A stretch of DNA of 32,234 nt, taken from NCBI GenBank assembly GCA_018335275.1, contig JAGXKM010000016.1, positions 1-32,234 on the forward strand, written 5' to 3'. Below are positions 18,034-27,798 of the stretch, in pieces. The translations under genes and the position numbers were made by a program. This stretch comes from Anaerolineales bacterium (GTDB taxonomy: Bacteria; Chloroflexota; Anaerolineae; Anaerolineales; UBA11858). Numbering within the stretch: position 1 is the stretch's first letter; every line of letters begins with the position of its first letter. The notes under the pieces are model-generated. The model saw only the letters and a program-made list of their open reading frames with translations, did not search any database and was not told where the DNA came from.

Positions 18034-18962
18034 CTCTTTTTCTCCATACGCAAATCTTCCAGCACCCGAAAAAGTTCTTCTGGAAGGGGCGCTGTTAAGG
18101 TTTGCCTTCCTTGTTCTCCCGGCAGAGTAATCGTCAGCTGCGCAGCATGTAAAAATTGGCGGTCCAGGGGTAATGTAGGACGATTCCTGCCGTACGTGGT
18201 ATCCGCGACTACCGGGCACTCCAAAAAAGCCAGATGGACTCGAATCTGATGGGTCCTCCCCGTCAGAGGATGAACTTCCAGGTATGTGTGTTCCGGAAAC
18301 GTTTCTTTGGTGAAATACTCAGAAACAGCTTCCTTGCCTTTTCGGGCTAAGACGGGTGCCATCCTCTGTCTGTGGCCCGGGTCCCTGCCGATGGCAACCT
18401 CCACGCGGCCTTTGGATGAGGGAGGGTGACCATCCACCAGGGCCAGATAAACTTTCTCCACCTCTCTCTTTCGGAACTGGTCCTGCAAAAATTGATGCGC
18501 CTGATCATCTTTGGCGAGCACGACAATGCCCGAGGTGTCTTGGTCCAAGCGGTGGACGAGGCCCGGGCGTTTCACACCCCCCACGCCTTCGATCTCCGGC
18601 ACATGGGCCAGGACCGCGTTCACCAGTGTCCCCGACGGATGACCGGCAGAGGGATGGACGACCATCCCAGCGGGTTTATTGACGATCACCACATGCTCAT
18701 CTTCAAAAATGATCTCCAAAGGTATGTCTTCCGGGATCAATTCGCTCGGCCGGGGCGGGGGAATGACCACAGTGATTTCCATCTCAGGGGGTATGGTCTG
18801 GCTTTTCTTTTTCACCGTTTTCTCCCCCACAGAAACATACCCCTCTTCGATCAGCGATTGTAAACGGGTTCGCGAATACTCTTCAAATTCATCAGAGAGG
18901 ATGATATCCAAACGCTCTTCCCCCTCACCACGGTAGCGAAAAGTGAATGGACCTTCATTCAT
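18030..18962 (-). CDS. rluD: RluA/RluD-family 23S rRNA pseudouridine synthase
   Basis: S4-like N-term; VVIVNKPAGMVVHPSAGHPSGTLVNAVLAH, VHRLDQDTSGIVVLAKDDQAHQFLQ, HPLTGRTHQIRVHLAFLECPVVADTTYG. Start MNEGPFTF at 18962, not track start 19037. Confidence 0.95.
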   Translation of the reverse strand: MNEGPFTFRYRGEGEERLDIILSDEFEEYSRTRLQSLIEEGYVSVGEKTVKKKSQTIPPEMEITVVIPPPRPSELIPEDIPLEIIFEDEHVVIVNKPAGMVVHPSAGHPSGTLVNAVLAHVPEIEGVGGVKRPGLVHRLDQDTSGIVVLAKDDQAHQFLQDQFRKREVEKVYLALVDGHPPSSKGRVEVAIGRDPGHRQRMAPVLARKGKEAVSEYFTKETFPEHTYLEVHPLTGRTHQIRVHLAFLECPVVADTTYGRNRPTLPLDRQFLHAAQLTITLPGEQGRQTLTAPLPEELFRVLEDLRMEKKR

Positions 18963-19437
18963 CTCTTCTCTCCCTTTCCTCAAACCAGATCCCCAGCAGC
19001 AATACTCCCACACCCAGAGTAATGCTGGCGTCAGCAACGTTAAAAACGGGGAATCGACCCACAGAGATAAAATCCGTCACATAGCCGTGGCTGATCCGAT
19101 CAATCAAGTTTCCCACCGCCCCTCCCAACTGCATGCTCAAAGCTGTTTGAAAAAAACGATCCGAATCAGGGATGAGGGGAAAATAATACACGATGACAAG
19201 GACCACGATGATGGAAAGGATCAAGAAAAAGTAATTCAATCCCTGCCCAATTCCAAATGCTGCCCCCGTGTTCTTCCAGTGTACAATCCTTAAAAATGGC
19301 CGCAGCCACTCCACGGGCATCCATGTCTCGTTAAAGACCAGATTGGATTCCACAACCGTTTTGGTCCATTGATCCAGAGCAACGATAAAACCTGAAATGG
19401 ACCCCAAAAAAAGATATGCTTGTAGATTTTTCTTCAA
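18955..19437 (-). CDS. lspA: Signal peptidase II (lipoprotein signal peptidase)
   Basis: ALDQWTKTVV, HWKNTGAAFGIG, LQLGGAVGNLIDRISHGYVTDFI and VFNVADASITLGVGVL carry the catalytic Asp motifs. Confidence 0.96.
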   Translation of the reverse strand: MKKNLQAYLFLGSISGFIVALDQWTKTVVESNLVFNETWMPVEWLRPFLRIVHWKNTGAAFGIGQGLNYFFLILSIIVVLVIVYYFPLIPDSDRFFQTALSMQLGGAVGNLIDRISHGYVTDFISVGRFPVFNVADASITLGVGVLLLGIWFEERERRDE

Positions 19438-19630
19438 AAATGCCTCCTTTACCTCAACACATCCATTTTACCCCATCAGGATCAGGGGCAGAGGCTCACC
19501 GTAGATCCTGACCCGGATAAGAGGAAAACAATCCCTCCCCCGCCAGCAGGAGAAAGGAAAATACGTTATAATTCCTGAGCTCCGCAGTCCAGAATCCACC
19601 TTAATTCTCATCCCAAAGAGGTCGGACAAA

Positions 19631-20494
19631 ATGCCTACTATTTCCATCCTGACCGACAGCACCTGCGACATCCCCCAGGAATTGATTGAGGAATACGACA
19701 TCGGCGTGATTCCCACGCTCGTCATCTGGGGGGAGGAAACATACCGTGATCGAATCGAGATTACACCCCGTGAATTTTACCAGCGTTTGAGCGAAGATCC
19801 CAATCATCCCACTACCACACAGCCCACGCCCGCCACATTTAAAAGGTATTACCGGGGTGCAATCCAAGACGGCGCGGACCAGATCATCCTCTTTACAGTG
19901 AGCAGCGCGTTAAGCGGCACCTTTAACGTAGCCACACAGGTTGCTTCTGAGATCGACCACCCCATCCGGGTCATCGACTCCAAAGGACCAACTATGAGCC
20001 TGGGCTGGCAAGTTTTAGCGGCTGCCCGTGCTCTGCAAGACGGCGGGGACGAGGAGGATATCCTCTCCGCAGCAGCTGACGTCAGGGAAAATCTGTCCCA
20101 GATCGTTCTCCTTGATACCTTAGAGTACCTTCACAAAGGAGGCAGGATTGGAAGCGCGGCAAAATTCTTGGGCAGCCTTCTGAACCTCAAACCTTTGGTA
20201 AGAATCAACCACCAGGAAGGAGTCGTCGAGGCTGCAGGGCGGGCCCGCACTCGCAAAAGGGGAATCGAGATGCTGCTCGACCAGTTTTTCGAAGAATTAG
20301 ACACAAGCCGCCCCATCCGGATTGCGGTTCTGCACGGGGACGCAGAAGAACAAGCCCGTGAGATCGCCCAATGGATCAAAGAGGAATATCAACCCCAAGA
20401 ACTGCTTTTCAACATTACCGGCCCTGTCCTGGGTGTCAACACCGGACCGGGGGCAATCGCTTTATGCGGATATTCGGAATCACTCAAAATCTAG
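19631..20494 (+). CDS. DegV family (fatty-acid-binding) protein
   Basis: ISILTDSTCDIPQELIEEYDIGVIPTLVIWGEETYRD, TTQPTPATFKRYYR, ILFTVSSALSGTFNVA, YLHKGGRIGSAAKFLGSLLNLKPLV. Confidence 0.96.
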   Translation: MPTISILTDSTCDIPQELIEEYDIGVIPTLVIWGEETYRDRIEITPREFYQRLSEDPNHPTTTQPTPATFKRYYRGAIQDGADQIILFTVSSALSGTFNVATQVASEIDHPIRVIDSKGPTMSLGWQVLAAARALQDGGDEEDILSAAADVRENLSQIVLLDTLEYLHKGGRIGSAAKFLGSLLNLKPLVRINHQEGVVEAAGRARTRKRGIEMLLDQFFEELDTSRPIRIAVLHGDAEEQAREIAQWIKEEYQPQELLFNITGPVLGVNTGPGAIALCGYSESLKI

Positions 20495-20582
20495 AGCAGC
20501 TGCACGTTTCATTCCCCCAAAAACTCCTAAACGAACTGTCAAAACGGGCCCATGACCGCTTCTCCTTCCCCGAAATAACACC

Positions 20583-20612
20583 TTGAGAAATCCAAAAAGG
20601 ACATGCTATAAT
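20583..20612 (+). promoter_or_regulatory. Sigma70-type promoter of the HNH gene
   Basis: TTGAGA (20583-20588), 18-bp spacer, TATAAT (20607-20612), about 20 bp upstream of ATG 20633. Confidence 0.7.
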
Positions 20613-20632
20613 TTCCCAAGGTGAGTGGAGAT

Positions 20633-21136
20633 ATGAACGAACCGGTTTTAGTCCTGAATGGAAATTACGCACCCATCAACGTGTGCTCGACAAAACGGGC
20701 CATGGGCTTACTCCTGATTGGGAAAGCGAATCTAGTGCTGGACGGGCGCGGGGTGATCCGGACCGTGACCCAATCATTTCCCAAACCATCCATCATTCGC
20801 CTGAGAAAAGTTGTCAAACGCCCCCATCCCGAAGTGAAATTAAACAAAAAAGAAATTTTCAGGCGGGATCACTACCAATGCCAATACTGCGGTAGGAGAA
20901 GCAGCACTCTCACGGTGGATCATATTCAGCCCAGACACCTGGGGGGAGAATCAACGTGGAAAAACCTGGTCACGGCTTGTGTACAATGCAACCATAAAAA
21001 AGGGGGAAAAACGCTCAGCCAATCCGGGTTCAGCCTGCTCAAGAAACCTAAAAGGCCCCCAAAATCAGCGACTTATTTATTCCGGAAATACCTTAACCGC
21101 TATCAAGAGTGGGAACCTTTTATTGAAGGCTGGTAA
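20633..21136 (+). CDS. HNH endonuclease family protein
   Basis: FRRDHYQCQYCGRRSSTLTVDHIQPRHLGGESTWKNLVTACVQCNHKKGGKT. ATG 20633 preferred to the GTG at 20621. Confidence 0.92.
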   Translation: MNEPVLVLNGNYAPINVCSTKRAMGLLLIGKANLVLDGRGVIRTVTQSFPKPSIIRLRKVVKRPHPEVKLNKKEIFRRDHYQCQYCGRRSSTLTVDHIQPRHLGGESTWKNLVTACVQCNHKKGGKTLSQSGFSLLKKPKRPPKSATYLFRKYLNRYQEWEPFIEGW

Positions 21137-21137
21137 T

Positions 21138-21899
21138 TCACTCAGGTATAGCTATCTCCATGAAATCTTCCGCTAAAATCACCTCTCCCGAGAATGTTTT
21201 TCGTGCTTCTTCAAGCATTGTCTGGACATCCTGCTCATAGAGAGAATAATGAATCAGATAAAGCTTATTCACACCTGCCTTCTGAGCGATCTCCCCTGCC
21301 TCAGCCGGCGAACTGTGTCCATCAAGCGCACCCGCTGCTTCATGGATCAATATATCTCCATCTGAGGCTAAATCCACCGTCTGCGGACAGGGATCCGTAT
21401 CACAGGAATACCCAATCACGAAGTCTTTAGTGGTAAATTCGATCCGCAAGCCCAAAGTGGGGATGAGGTGTTCTACAGGGGAAGTGAAGATTTGGATATC
21501 GTCACTTTTTAAGGCCTGGGTCATCTCATTCATTGGGAGTCGGTGGAGCACCACCGGGAACATATCCGGCCACTCTTCCCAATCAAACAAATTCATCATC
21601 TTCTCGATTCTGGACATGGAATGCGGCGAACCGTAAACACACAGAGGTCTCTCACGTCCTAACAACCACATATTCATCAGGAGGAGAGGTAGACCCGAGA
21701 CATGATCGGGGTGAAAATGGGTGATCATTAAATCCGTCAGATCATTAAAGTGAATCCCTATTTGCTGCAAACGCAAGACTGGATTTCCAACACAATCTAC
21801 TAAGATAATATGTTCATCCCCCTCAACCACTAAATGCGTATTCTGGTGACCCTCATAAGCCACCGCGCTTGCCGTTCCCAAGAACACAACTCTCGCCAT
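21138..21899 (-). CDS. MBL-fold hydrolase, ribonuclease Z-like
   Basis: VVFLGTASAVAYEGHQNTHLVVEGDEHIILVDCVG, LMITHFHPDHVSGLPLLL, YSCDTDPCPQTVDLASDGDILIHEA. Confidence 0.88.
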   Translation of the reverse strand: MARVVFLGTASAVAYEGHQNTHLVVEGDEHIILVDCVGNPVLRLQQIGIHFNDLTDLMITHFHPDHVSGLPLLLMNMWLLGRERPLCVYGSPHSMSRIEKMMNLFDWEEWPDMFPVVLHRLPMNEMTQALKSDDIQIFTSPVEHLIPTLGLRIEFTTKDFVIGYSCDTDPCPQTVDLASDGDILIHEAAGALDGHSSPAEAGEIAQKAGVNKLYLIHYSLYEQDVQTMLEEARKTFSGEVILAEDFMEIAIPE

Positions 21900-21931
21900 A
21901 CGACCCTCCTTATCTCAGGGAATACTCCACA

Positions 21932-23383
21932 TTATCCTCCAAAAAGTAACAAGGCCACTTTCGGTGTCACAAAGACTTCTAAAAACGCAGCAGCCAACAG
22001 CAATGGAACAATGAAGATAAAAAAGATTTTTACCCATTCAGCCAGGGATCGGAGCCACGCTTCCCCAATCGTAGAACCCTCAGCAGGCGTAACAAGCGTG
22101 ATCCCCAATCGTAAGATAATGGCCCCGGTGAGGATGATGGCTGGAATCTCAACGATCCCATGGGGAAGGACAAAAGCCACCAAAAACTGCCACATAGAAA
22201 TCCCCGTCTGTGCCACGGTGCCGGTAAAATAACCGATCAAACCCAGGGGCAAAACCAGGACAATCAAGCCCAAAACTCCAAAGGAAAACACGCCTAAAAT
22301 GCTTGCCAGGGCGATCACCCGTAAATTATGCAGGAAAATGATGCCGGCACTCCCCACCGAAAAGAATCGAATCGTGCCAAAGATCTCAATGCCCTGTAAC
22401 ATCCCTTCCTCAAGCTGCTTCCAATCAAGGGCTTCCGAGGGCAGAGGATAATTTTTCGCCTGCAGGCCGCCAAACGCCACTCCTGCGCTCATGATCAGCA
22501 GCGATAAGATCAGCGGCCACTTCAATGACACCAACGACCCTTTGACTTTCCGCCTCCACCACTCGGCAAATGAATCCGCCTTACCCACCAACTCATCATG
22601 AAAAACATGCCAGGCCCAACCCAGGTTGAGGATATCTAGTTCCCTCCCTAACAAATCCTCCCGGTTAAAATGAGCGATCCCAGCCCGGATCAACAGCCCG
22701 GCTATCACCACCTGACCAAAAATTGCCCACCATAATATATGGTATCGAGCCCAAAACATGATCATGCTCTCACCCACCAATAAGATGGCCATAGGAATGA
22801 TAATGAAGGAAGCCAGTAAATTGGCCGCTCGCACGGAAGTGGTTTGGGAAGAGACGACCACAGCCCCGCTGACCATCACCAAAGATTGCACCGTGGTCAA
22901 AGAGACCACCTGCAGCAACAGGATCAGGTCGGGGAACCAACCCACCTGGCGGTACACGCCAATCAGGTACACGCCGATTCCCAGAAAACTGGCAATCAAG
23001 GGAGGAAACATCACCGCCATCAATTTACCCAAATAGAGTTCGACGTTGGTCAAAGGGGTACTCAGGAGAGGCTCGATGCTTCTTCTCTCTTTTTCTCCCA
23101 CAAAGCTTTCCAAAGCGATCACCAAAGAGACCGAAATGGGAAAGAAACCAACCACCATCAACAGGAAAGGGATCAACCGGTCCCCAATCACATCTGCCCC
23201 GTACTTCTCCACAAAATCCACTGCCCTACGGGCGGTAAAATTCATCAACCCCGGGAAGAACAAAGTAAGAATGATGATCGGGGTCACGATCCGCCAGTCT
23301 CGAAATTGATCGCGGACCTCTCTTTTCGTGATCATCAATGCTCTACGCACGGTATGCCACATATTCACTATCCAGTTTCTCAC
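21932..23383 (-). CDS. ABC-2/NatB-like permease fused to a SpoIIM (stage II sporulation protein M)-like C-terminal domain
   Basis: N-half: REVRDQFRDWRIVTPIIILTLFFPG, FVGEKERRSIEPLLSTPLTNVELYLGKLM (ABC-2 type). C-half (from about 22573 to the stop): FLHNLRVIALASILGVFSFGVLGLIVLVLPLGLIGYFTGTV...FLVAFVLPHGIVEIPAIILTGAIILRLG (SpoIIM-like). Confidence 0.8.
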   Translation of the reverse strand: MRNWIVNMWHTVRRALMITKREVRDQFRDWRIVTPIIILTLFFPGLMNFTARRAVDFVEKYGADVIGDRLIPFLLMVVGFFPISVSLVIALESFVGEKERRSIEPLLSTPLTNVELYLGKLMAVMFPPLIASFLGIGVYLIGVYRQVGWFPDLILLLQVVSLTTVQSLVMVSGAVVVSSQTTSVRAANLLASFIIIPMAILLVGESMIMFWARYHILWWAIFGQVVIAGLLIRAGIAHFNREDLLGRELDILNLGWAWHVFHDELVGKADSFAEWWRRKVKGSLVSLKWPLILSLLIMSAGVAFGGLQAKNYPLPSEALDWKQLEEGMLQGIEIFGTIRFFSVGSAGIIFLHNLRVIALASILGVFSFGVLGLIVLVLPLGLIGYFTGTVAQTGISMWQFLVAFVLPHGIVEIPAIILTGAIILRLGITLVTPAEGSTIGEAWLRSLAEWVKIFFIFIVPLLLAAAFLEVFVTPKVALLLFGG

Positions 23384-24291
23384 GAATGTACTGCTTCTAA
23401 ATACACAGATTCTAGGCTCCGCTGCACTTCCCCTAAACGGATGACAGAAAAGTCATCATTCATCAACCGTTTAATGACCTCAGGGTTCACCTCGTCCGGC
23501 GATGCTGTCTGGAAACGGAACCAGTCTTCCCCTGCCGCCGTGATTTCCACCATCTCCGACAATCCCAGATCTTTTCCATCCCATGTTTCACGCAGCTGGA
23601 CCTCAAATTCGCTGGGGCCGAGCAAGTGCCGCTTCAGCTGGCGGGGTGTACCGTTAGCGATGATCTCTCCCCGTCGGATGATGGCGATTTTATCCGCTAA
23701 TTCCTCCGCCTCCGAAAGATTATGCGTGCAAATTACGATCGCTCGCTCCTCTGAGCGGAGTTTTTTGATCGCATTTCGCACCAGGCGAGCGCTCTCCGGA
23801 TCCATGGCTGAGGTAGGCTCATCAAGCAGCAAAACAGGAGGGGAATGTAATAAGGCGCGCGCCAAGGAGAGTTTCTGGCGCATCCCTTTTGAGAATTCAC
23901 CGATCCTGCGGTCGCTCTCTCCTTCCAGACCAAAGGTGTGCAACAAATACTTAATCCGGTCTTCCCGCTCCTCTGAACCAAGCTCATATAATTGACCAAA
24001 GAAATCAAGGTATTCTTTGACGTACATCCTTTGATACAAGCCGTGGTGCTCCGTCAAAACCCCAACAGATTTGCGTACCTGCGCATCCTCCTTAAATATG
24101 TCATACCCAGCAACCCATGCCCGACCCTGTGTTGGACGCAGCACGGTGGTCAACATCCTCACTGTGGTAGTTTTCCCCGCCCCATTAGGACCAAGTAAAG
24201 CCAGGACTTCCCCAGCTTTTAACTCGAGGTTGACTCCCTGAACAGCGACAAAATCCTTAAAATGTTTGGTCAAGTTTTTCGTGGTAATCAT
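23380..24291 (-). CDS. ABC transporter ATP-binding protein
   Basis: Walker A GPNGAGKTTTVRML, signature FSKGMRQKLSLARAL, Walker B VLLLDEPTSAMDP. 4-bp overlap with the permease start. Confidence 0.95.
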   Translation of the reverse strand: MITTKNLTKHFKDFVAVQGVNLELKAGEVLALLGPNGAGKTTTVRMLTTVLRPTQGRAWVAGYDIFKEDAQVRKSVGVLTEHHGLYQRMYVKEYLDFFGQLYELGSEEREDRIKYLLHTFGLEGESDRRIGEFSKGMRQKLSLARALLHSPPVLLLDEPTSAMDPESARLVRNAIKKLRSEERAIVICTHNLSEAEELADKIAIIRRGEIIANGTPRQLKRHLLGPSEFEVQLRETWDGKDLGLSEMVEITAAGEDWFRFQTASPDEVNPEVIKRLMNDDFSVIRLGEVQRSLESVYLEAVHS

Positions 24292-24505
24292 CTCTCATCT
24301 TTTTTAGTCAATGCCGGGAATAAGATAAACTCCAATCCGCATTTCCCGTTGGTTGGATCTTAGGGAAAGTGTAAACAAAAACGGCCCGCAGATCACCGTG
24401 AGTCATCATCCGCAGAAAAGATCGTTCTTAGGTCTTATGCAGCGCCCGGTGAGACCTGCATATCTGAAGGAGAAACACCCAGAGGGCATCATTTAACCTC
24501 ACCTC

Positions 24506-26722
24506 TTATTCTTGGGGTTTGAATTCCTCCTCAGGATCGATAAATACCTCCCGCTCTTTACCGCTGCCCTGCGATGGACCAACATAACCCAAATCCGCAA
24601 GATCATCCATCAAACGAGCAGCCCGCGGATAGCCCACACGAAGCTTACGCTGGATCATGGAGGTGGAGGCCCGCTGGGAATCCCGCACAATTTCAAAGGC
24701 GTCTTTGACCAACTCGTCGTACTCTTCCACAGCCGCTTGCTCGATGAGCATTTCTTCCCAGGGCGGCTCATCTTCAAGATCACCTTTTTCACTGATTTTC
24801 TTCCAGGCTTTTATCACACGTTCCAATTCCTTATTGGTCACCATACAACCCTGGGCTCGGAGGGGGCTTCCTTCTTCGGGGGGCAAGAAAAGCATGTCCC
24901 CGTTACCCAACAATGACTCCGCTCCGCTGCTGTCCAGGATTACCCTGGAATCTACAGCGGAAGCCACGGCAAACGACAAGCGAGCAGGAAAGTTTGCCTT
25001 GATCACACCGGTGACCACATCGGTGCTGGGCCTCTGTGTGGCCACCACAAGATGGATCCCCGTGGCCCGCGCCATTTGTGCCAGGCGGACCAGACTGTGC
25101 TCCGTTTGTTCGGGCGCCATCATCATCAAATCAGCCAGCTCATCAATCAGAACCACAATGCGGGGCAGCGGGTCACCGTTTTTTCTCCTGCGCATTTTGC
25201 GGTTATAAGTGTCGATATTCCTCGAACCCGTGTCTTCAAGAAGCTTATACCGGCGGTCCATCTCCGCGACCACCCACTGCAAAACCCCTAAAATCCTTTC
25301 CAGATCCGTTTCCACATCGCCGTACAGATGGGGTAAGCCGTTGAAGCGGACCAACTCCACCATCTTGGGATCAATCATCACCAGGCGCAGCTCCTCCGGG
25401 GTGTTATTCATCACCAAACAGGTGGTCATCGCGGTGATGCACACACTCTTCCCGGAACCCGTGGTCCCGGCGATCAAGAGGTGGGGCATATTCACCAAAT
25501 CAGCCACTACCGGTTCTCCGGAAACATCCCTCCCCAAGGCGATGGCCAGGGGCGAGTCCAGCTTAAAGAAGGGTTCCGATTCCAAAAGCGGACGTAAACG
25601 AACAAGAGACGCCTTGGCATTGGGTACCTCAATGCCGATATAAGGCCGCCCCGGAACAGGGGCTTCGATCCGTAACCGCTTCGCGGACAGCGCCAGGGCC
25701 AAGTCCTTTTTAAGTGACGTGATCCTGGAAACGCGAACTTTCTTTTTCTCTTCGTCCGCCTCCTCCTCAGCCTCCCCCATGTATCCTGGTTTGACAGCAA
25801 ACTGAGTCACCGTGGGACCCACCTGGAAACCCACAACCTGAACGGGAATCCCGAACTCCGCCAGCGTCTTTTCGATCAAACCTGCAGATGTGTTGATATG
25901 ACGTTGATCCGGTTTTGAAGATCGGCCTGATATCAACAGATCCAAAGAAGGCAAATCTTTATCACGGGGAGGAGCTGACACCTTTTTGTCCTCATGGGCT
26001 TCTACCCGGAATTGTTTTCGAAATTCAGGTGGAAGCCGGCGCCGGGGCTTTTGGCTCTCAGGAGCGGGTTCCTCCACTTGGACCGGGGATATCTCCTCTT
26101 CCAGTGGGGAGGATGATACAGGTTCAACGGGACTTCTTCCCTCAGCTTCCATCCATCGCCGGATCTTGTTTTCAATCCAATCCCAGGCATCCAGGCCCAG
26201 GATCCCTCCTACCAATATCCCAAGCACAGAAAACACACCTGTGGCAAACAAACCTATCACACTCGAGAAAGCTTCTACCAAACCCCATCCGACCAAACCG
26301 CCATCCAGGCCCTCTCGGGCCCGGGATAAAGAATGTCCACCCAGAACGGTGAAAAGGGCGATCAAGGAAAACACCGCTCCTTCCATAGCAAAAACTCGTC
26401 CCCAACTCACCTGAACGGGGCTGCCCACCTGCTTTCTCAGCATCCACACTCCCACCAGGATCCCGGTAAGAACGATAAGACTCCCACCCCATCCCACACC
26501 GAGCCGGATGATGTTCGCCCACACGAGCAGCAGGGAACCCTGAACCCAACCTGGAAAAACGAGGGCGATCAGGGTCATCAAAGAAAAGGCGATTAGAATC
26601 ATCCCTCCAAGATCCCAGGCGTAGCTGCGAAATCGCTGCCACAGCCCCCTTACAGGATCAGATTTTGAGGATAATTGGGCAAAAATTTCCTTGATCTTCC
26701 TCGATTCTTCGTCTTTAGCCAC
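24506..26722 (-). CDS. ftsK: DNA translocase FtsK/SpoIIIE
   Basis: Four N-terminal TM helices; HLLIAGTTGSGKSVCITAM (Walker A), RIVVLIDELADLMMMAP (Walker B), HLVVATQRPSTDVVTGVIKANFPARLSFAV; C-terminal gamma winged helix STSMIQRKLRVGYPRAARLMDDL. GTG start. Confidence 0.96.
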   Translation of the reverse strand: MAKDEESRKIKEIFAQLSSKSDPVRGLWQRFRSYAWDLGGMILIAFSLMTLIALVFPGWVQGSLLLVWANIIRLGVGWGGSLIVLTGILVGVWMLRKQVGSPVQVSWGRVFAMEGAVFSLIALFTVLGGHSLSRAREGLDGGLVGWGLVEAFSSVIGLFATGVFSVLGILVGGILGLDAWDWIENKIRRWMEAEGRSPVEPVSSSPLEEEISPVQVEEPAPESQKPRRRLPPEFRKQFRVEAHEDKKVSAPPRDKDLPSLDLLISGRSSKPDQRHINTSAGLIEKTLAEFGIPVQVVGFQVGPTVTQFAVKPGYMGEAEEEADEEKKKVRVSRITSLKKDLALALSAKRLRIEAPVPGRPYIGIEVPNAKASLVRLRPLLESEPFFKLDSPLAIALGRDVSGEPVVADLVNMPHLLIAGTTGSGKSVCITAMTTCLVMNNTPEELRLVMIDPKMVELVRFNGLPHLYGDVETDLERILGVLQWVVAEMDRRYKLLEDTGSRNIDTYNRKMRRRKNGDPLPRIVVLIDELADLMMMAPEQTEHSLVRLAQMARATGIHLVVATQRPSTDVVTGVIKANFPARLSFAVASAVDSRVILDSSGAESLLGNGDMLFLPPEEGSPLRAQGCMVTNKELERVIKAWKKISEKGDLEDEPPWEEMLIEQAAVEEYDELVKDAFEIVRDSQRASTSMIQRKLRVGYPRAARLMDDLADLGYVGPSQGSGKEREVFIDPEEEFKPQE

Positions 26723-27686
26723 GGATTCTCCTGCCTTCCCTGCCCTCCAAAGGCGTTCGTCCTTTACGGGAAGAGATCAATATGCCTATCAAAATAAGTA
26801 TAGCACCAAAAATTTTCATCAACCCTGGTCTCTCCCCTAAAAAAATGTAAGCTAGCAATGCCGACCCCACGGGCTCGCCGAGCAGTGTGACGGAAACATA
26901 GGCAGTGGATACATAACGCAAAGCCCAATTAAAGATGGAATGACCGAGAATTTGGGGGAGAACTGCCAGCAAAATAAACCAGACATAAACTTTGGGTGGG
27001 AACCCAGCGGGCACCCCATCCACGATCAGCATGGCAGCGATCAATCCTCCGGCAGCCACCCCGTAGACGACGAAAATATAGGGAAAAAGGGACATTTTCG
27101 CCCTCAAATGCCGCCCCACCATCAAATAACCGGCCCCGGTGAGGGCCCCCAGAAGGGCCAGGACATCCCCCAATAAAGCTTCTCCCCGGATGAATGCCGC
27201 CCATGATGGACAAATCATCCCCTTCATCGTCCACTGGCAGCTGTCGCTCAACCCCACCATAGCCCCTCCAATAAAAGCAAAAATCATTCCCACCAGGATA
27301 ACCCGAGATATGCGCTCCTTGAGGAACAAAGGCGCCAGAAGGGCCACCCACAAGGGAGAGGTGCTCACCAGAACAACCGAACTGGCCACGGATGTATACT
27401 CCAGGGACGTGATCCAGGTCGCGAAATGCAGGGCGAGAAAAGCCCCGGACAGGAAAGCAAACCCCCATTCTCTGGGTTGGAGGGAAGAAATCTCTTTCCG
27501 ATGTCTGAAAAGGACATAGGGAGCTAAAAATATGACTGCCAGACCCAATCGGAAGGCAGCCACCGTCAACGAGGAGGCGTACCCCTGGGCAAAGCGGATA
27601 AATATTGAAGCCGTAGAGACGGCAGTGATCCCTATGGGTATGGCAAACAGAGGCCGGATCAAAGGGGTAGCGGAACGGTCATCCAT
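26715..27686 (-). CDS. EamA/DMT-family transporter
   Basis: Ten-TM pattern with duplicated EamA halves: FIRFAQGYASSLTVAAFRLGLAVIFLAPYVLF and ILGHSIFNWALRYVSTAYVSVTLLGEPVGSALLAYIFLGE. Stop overlaps the ftsK start. Confidence 0.93.
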   Translation of the reverse strand: MDDRSATPLIRPLFAIPIGITAVSTASIFIRFAQGYASSLTVAAFRLGLAVIFLAPYVLFRHRKEISSLQPREWGFAFLSGAFLALHFATWITSLEYTSVASSVVLVSTSPLWVALLAPLFLKERISRVILVGMIFAFIGGAMVGLSDSCQWTMKGMICPSWAAFIRGEALLGDVLALLGALTGAGYLMVGRHLRAKMSLFPYIFVVYGVAAGGLIAAMLIVDGVPAGFPPKVYVWFILLAVLPQILGHSIFNWALRYVSTAYVSVTLLGEPVGSALLAYIFLGERPGLMKIFGAILILIGILISSRKGRTPLEGREGRRIRG

Positions 27687-27798
27687 GATGAGTCGAGATT
27701 CTGAAACCCTTACTATAAACTAGGAAGTTGACTGTGTTTATCGAGAAGGTGAGAGTGAATGGGAAACGGCCCAGCTCTTTCTAATTGGGAATCCTCTC

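Noticed and set aside
22844-23995. 383-aa plus-strand ORF
   Set aside because: Antisense to the well-supported permease and ABC ATPase genes; low-complexity H/Q/S/R-rich translation with no recognisable motif.
24430-24462. Interlocked inverted repeats AGGTCT...AGACCT and TATGCAG...CTGCATA upstream of the ABC ATPase
   Set aside because: Could form alternative hairpins, but 6-7 bp repeats at this spacing are expected by chance many times in 32 kb; no terminator or known riboswitch feature seen.
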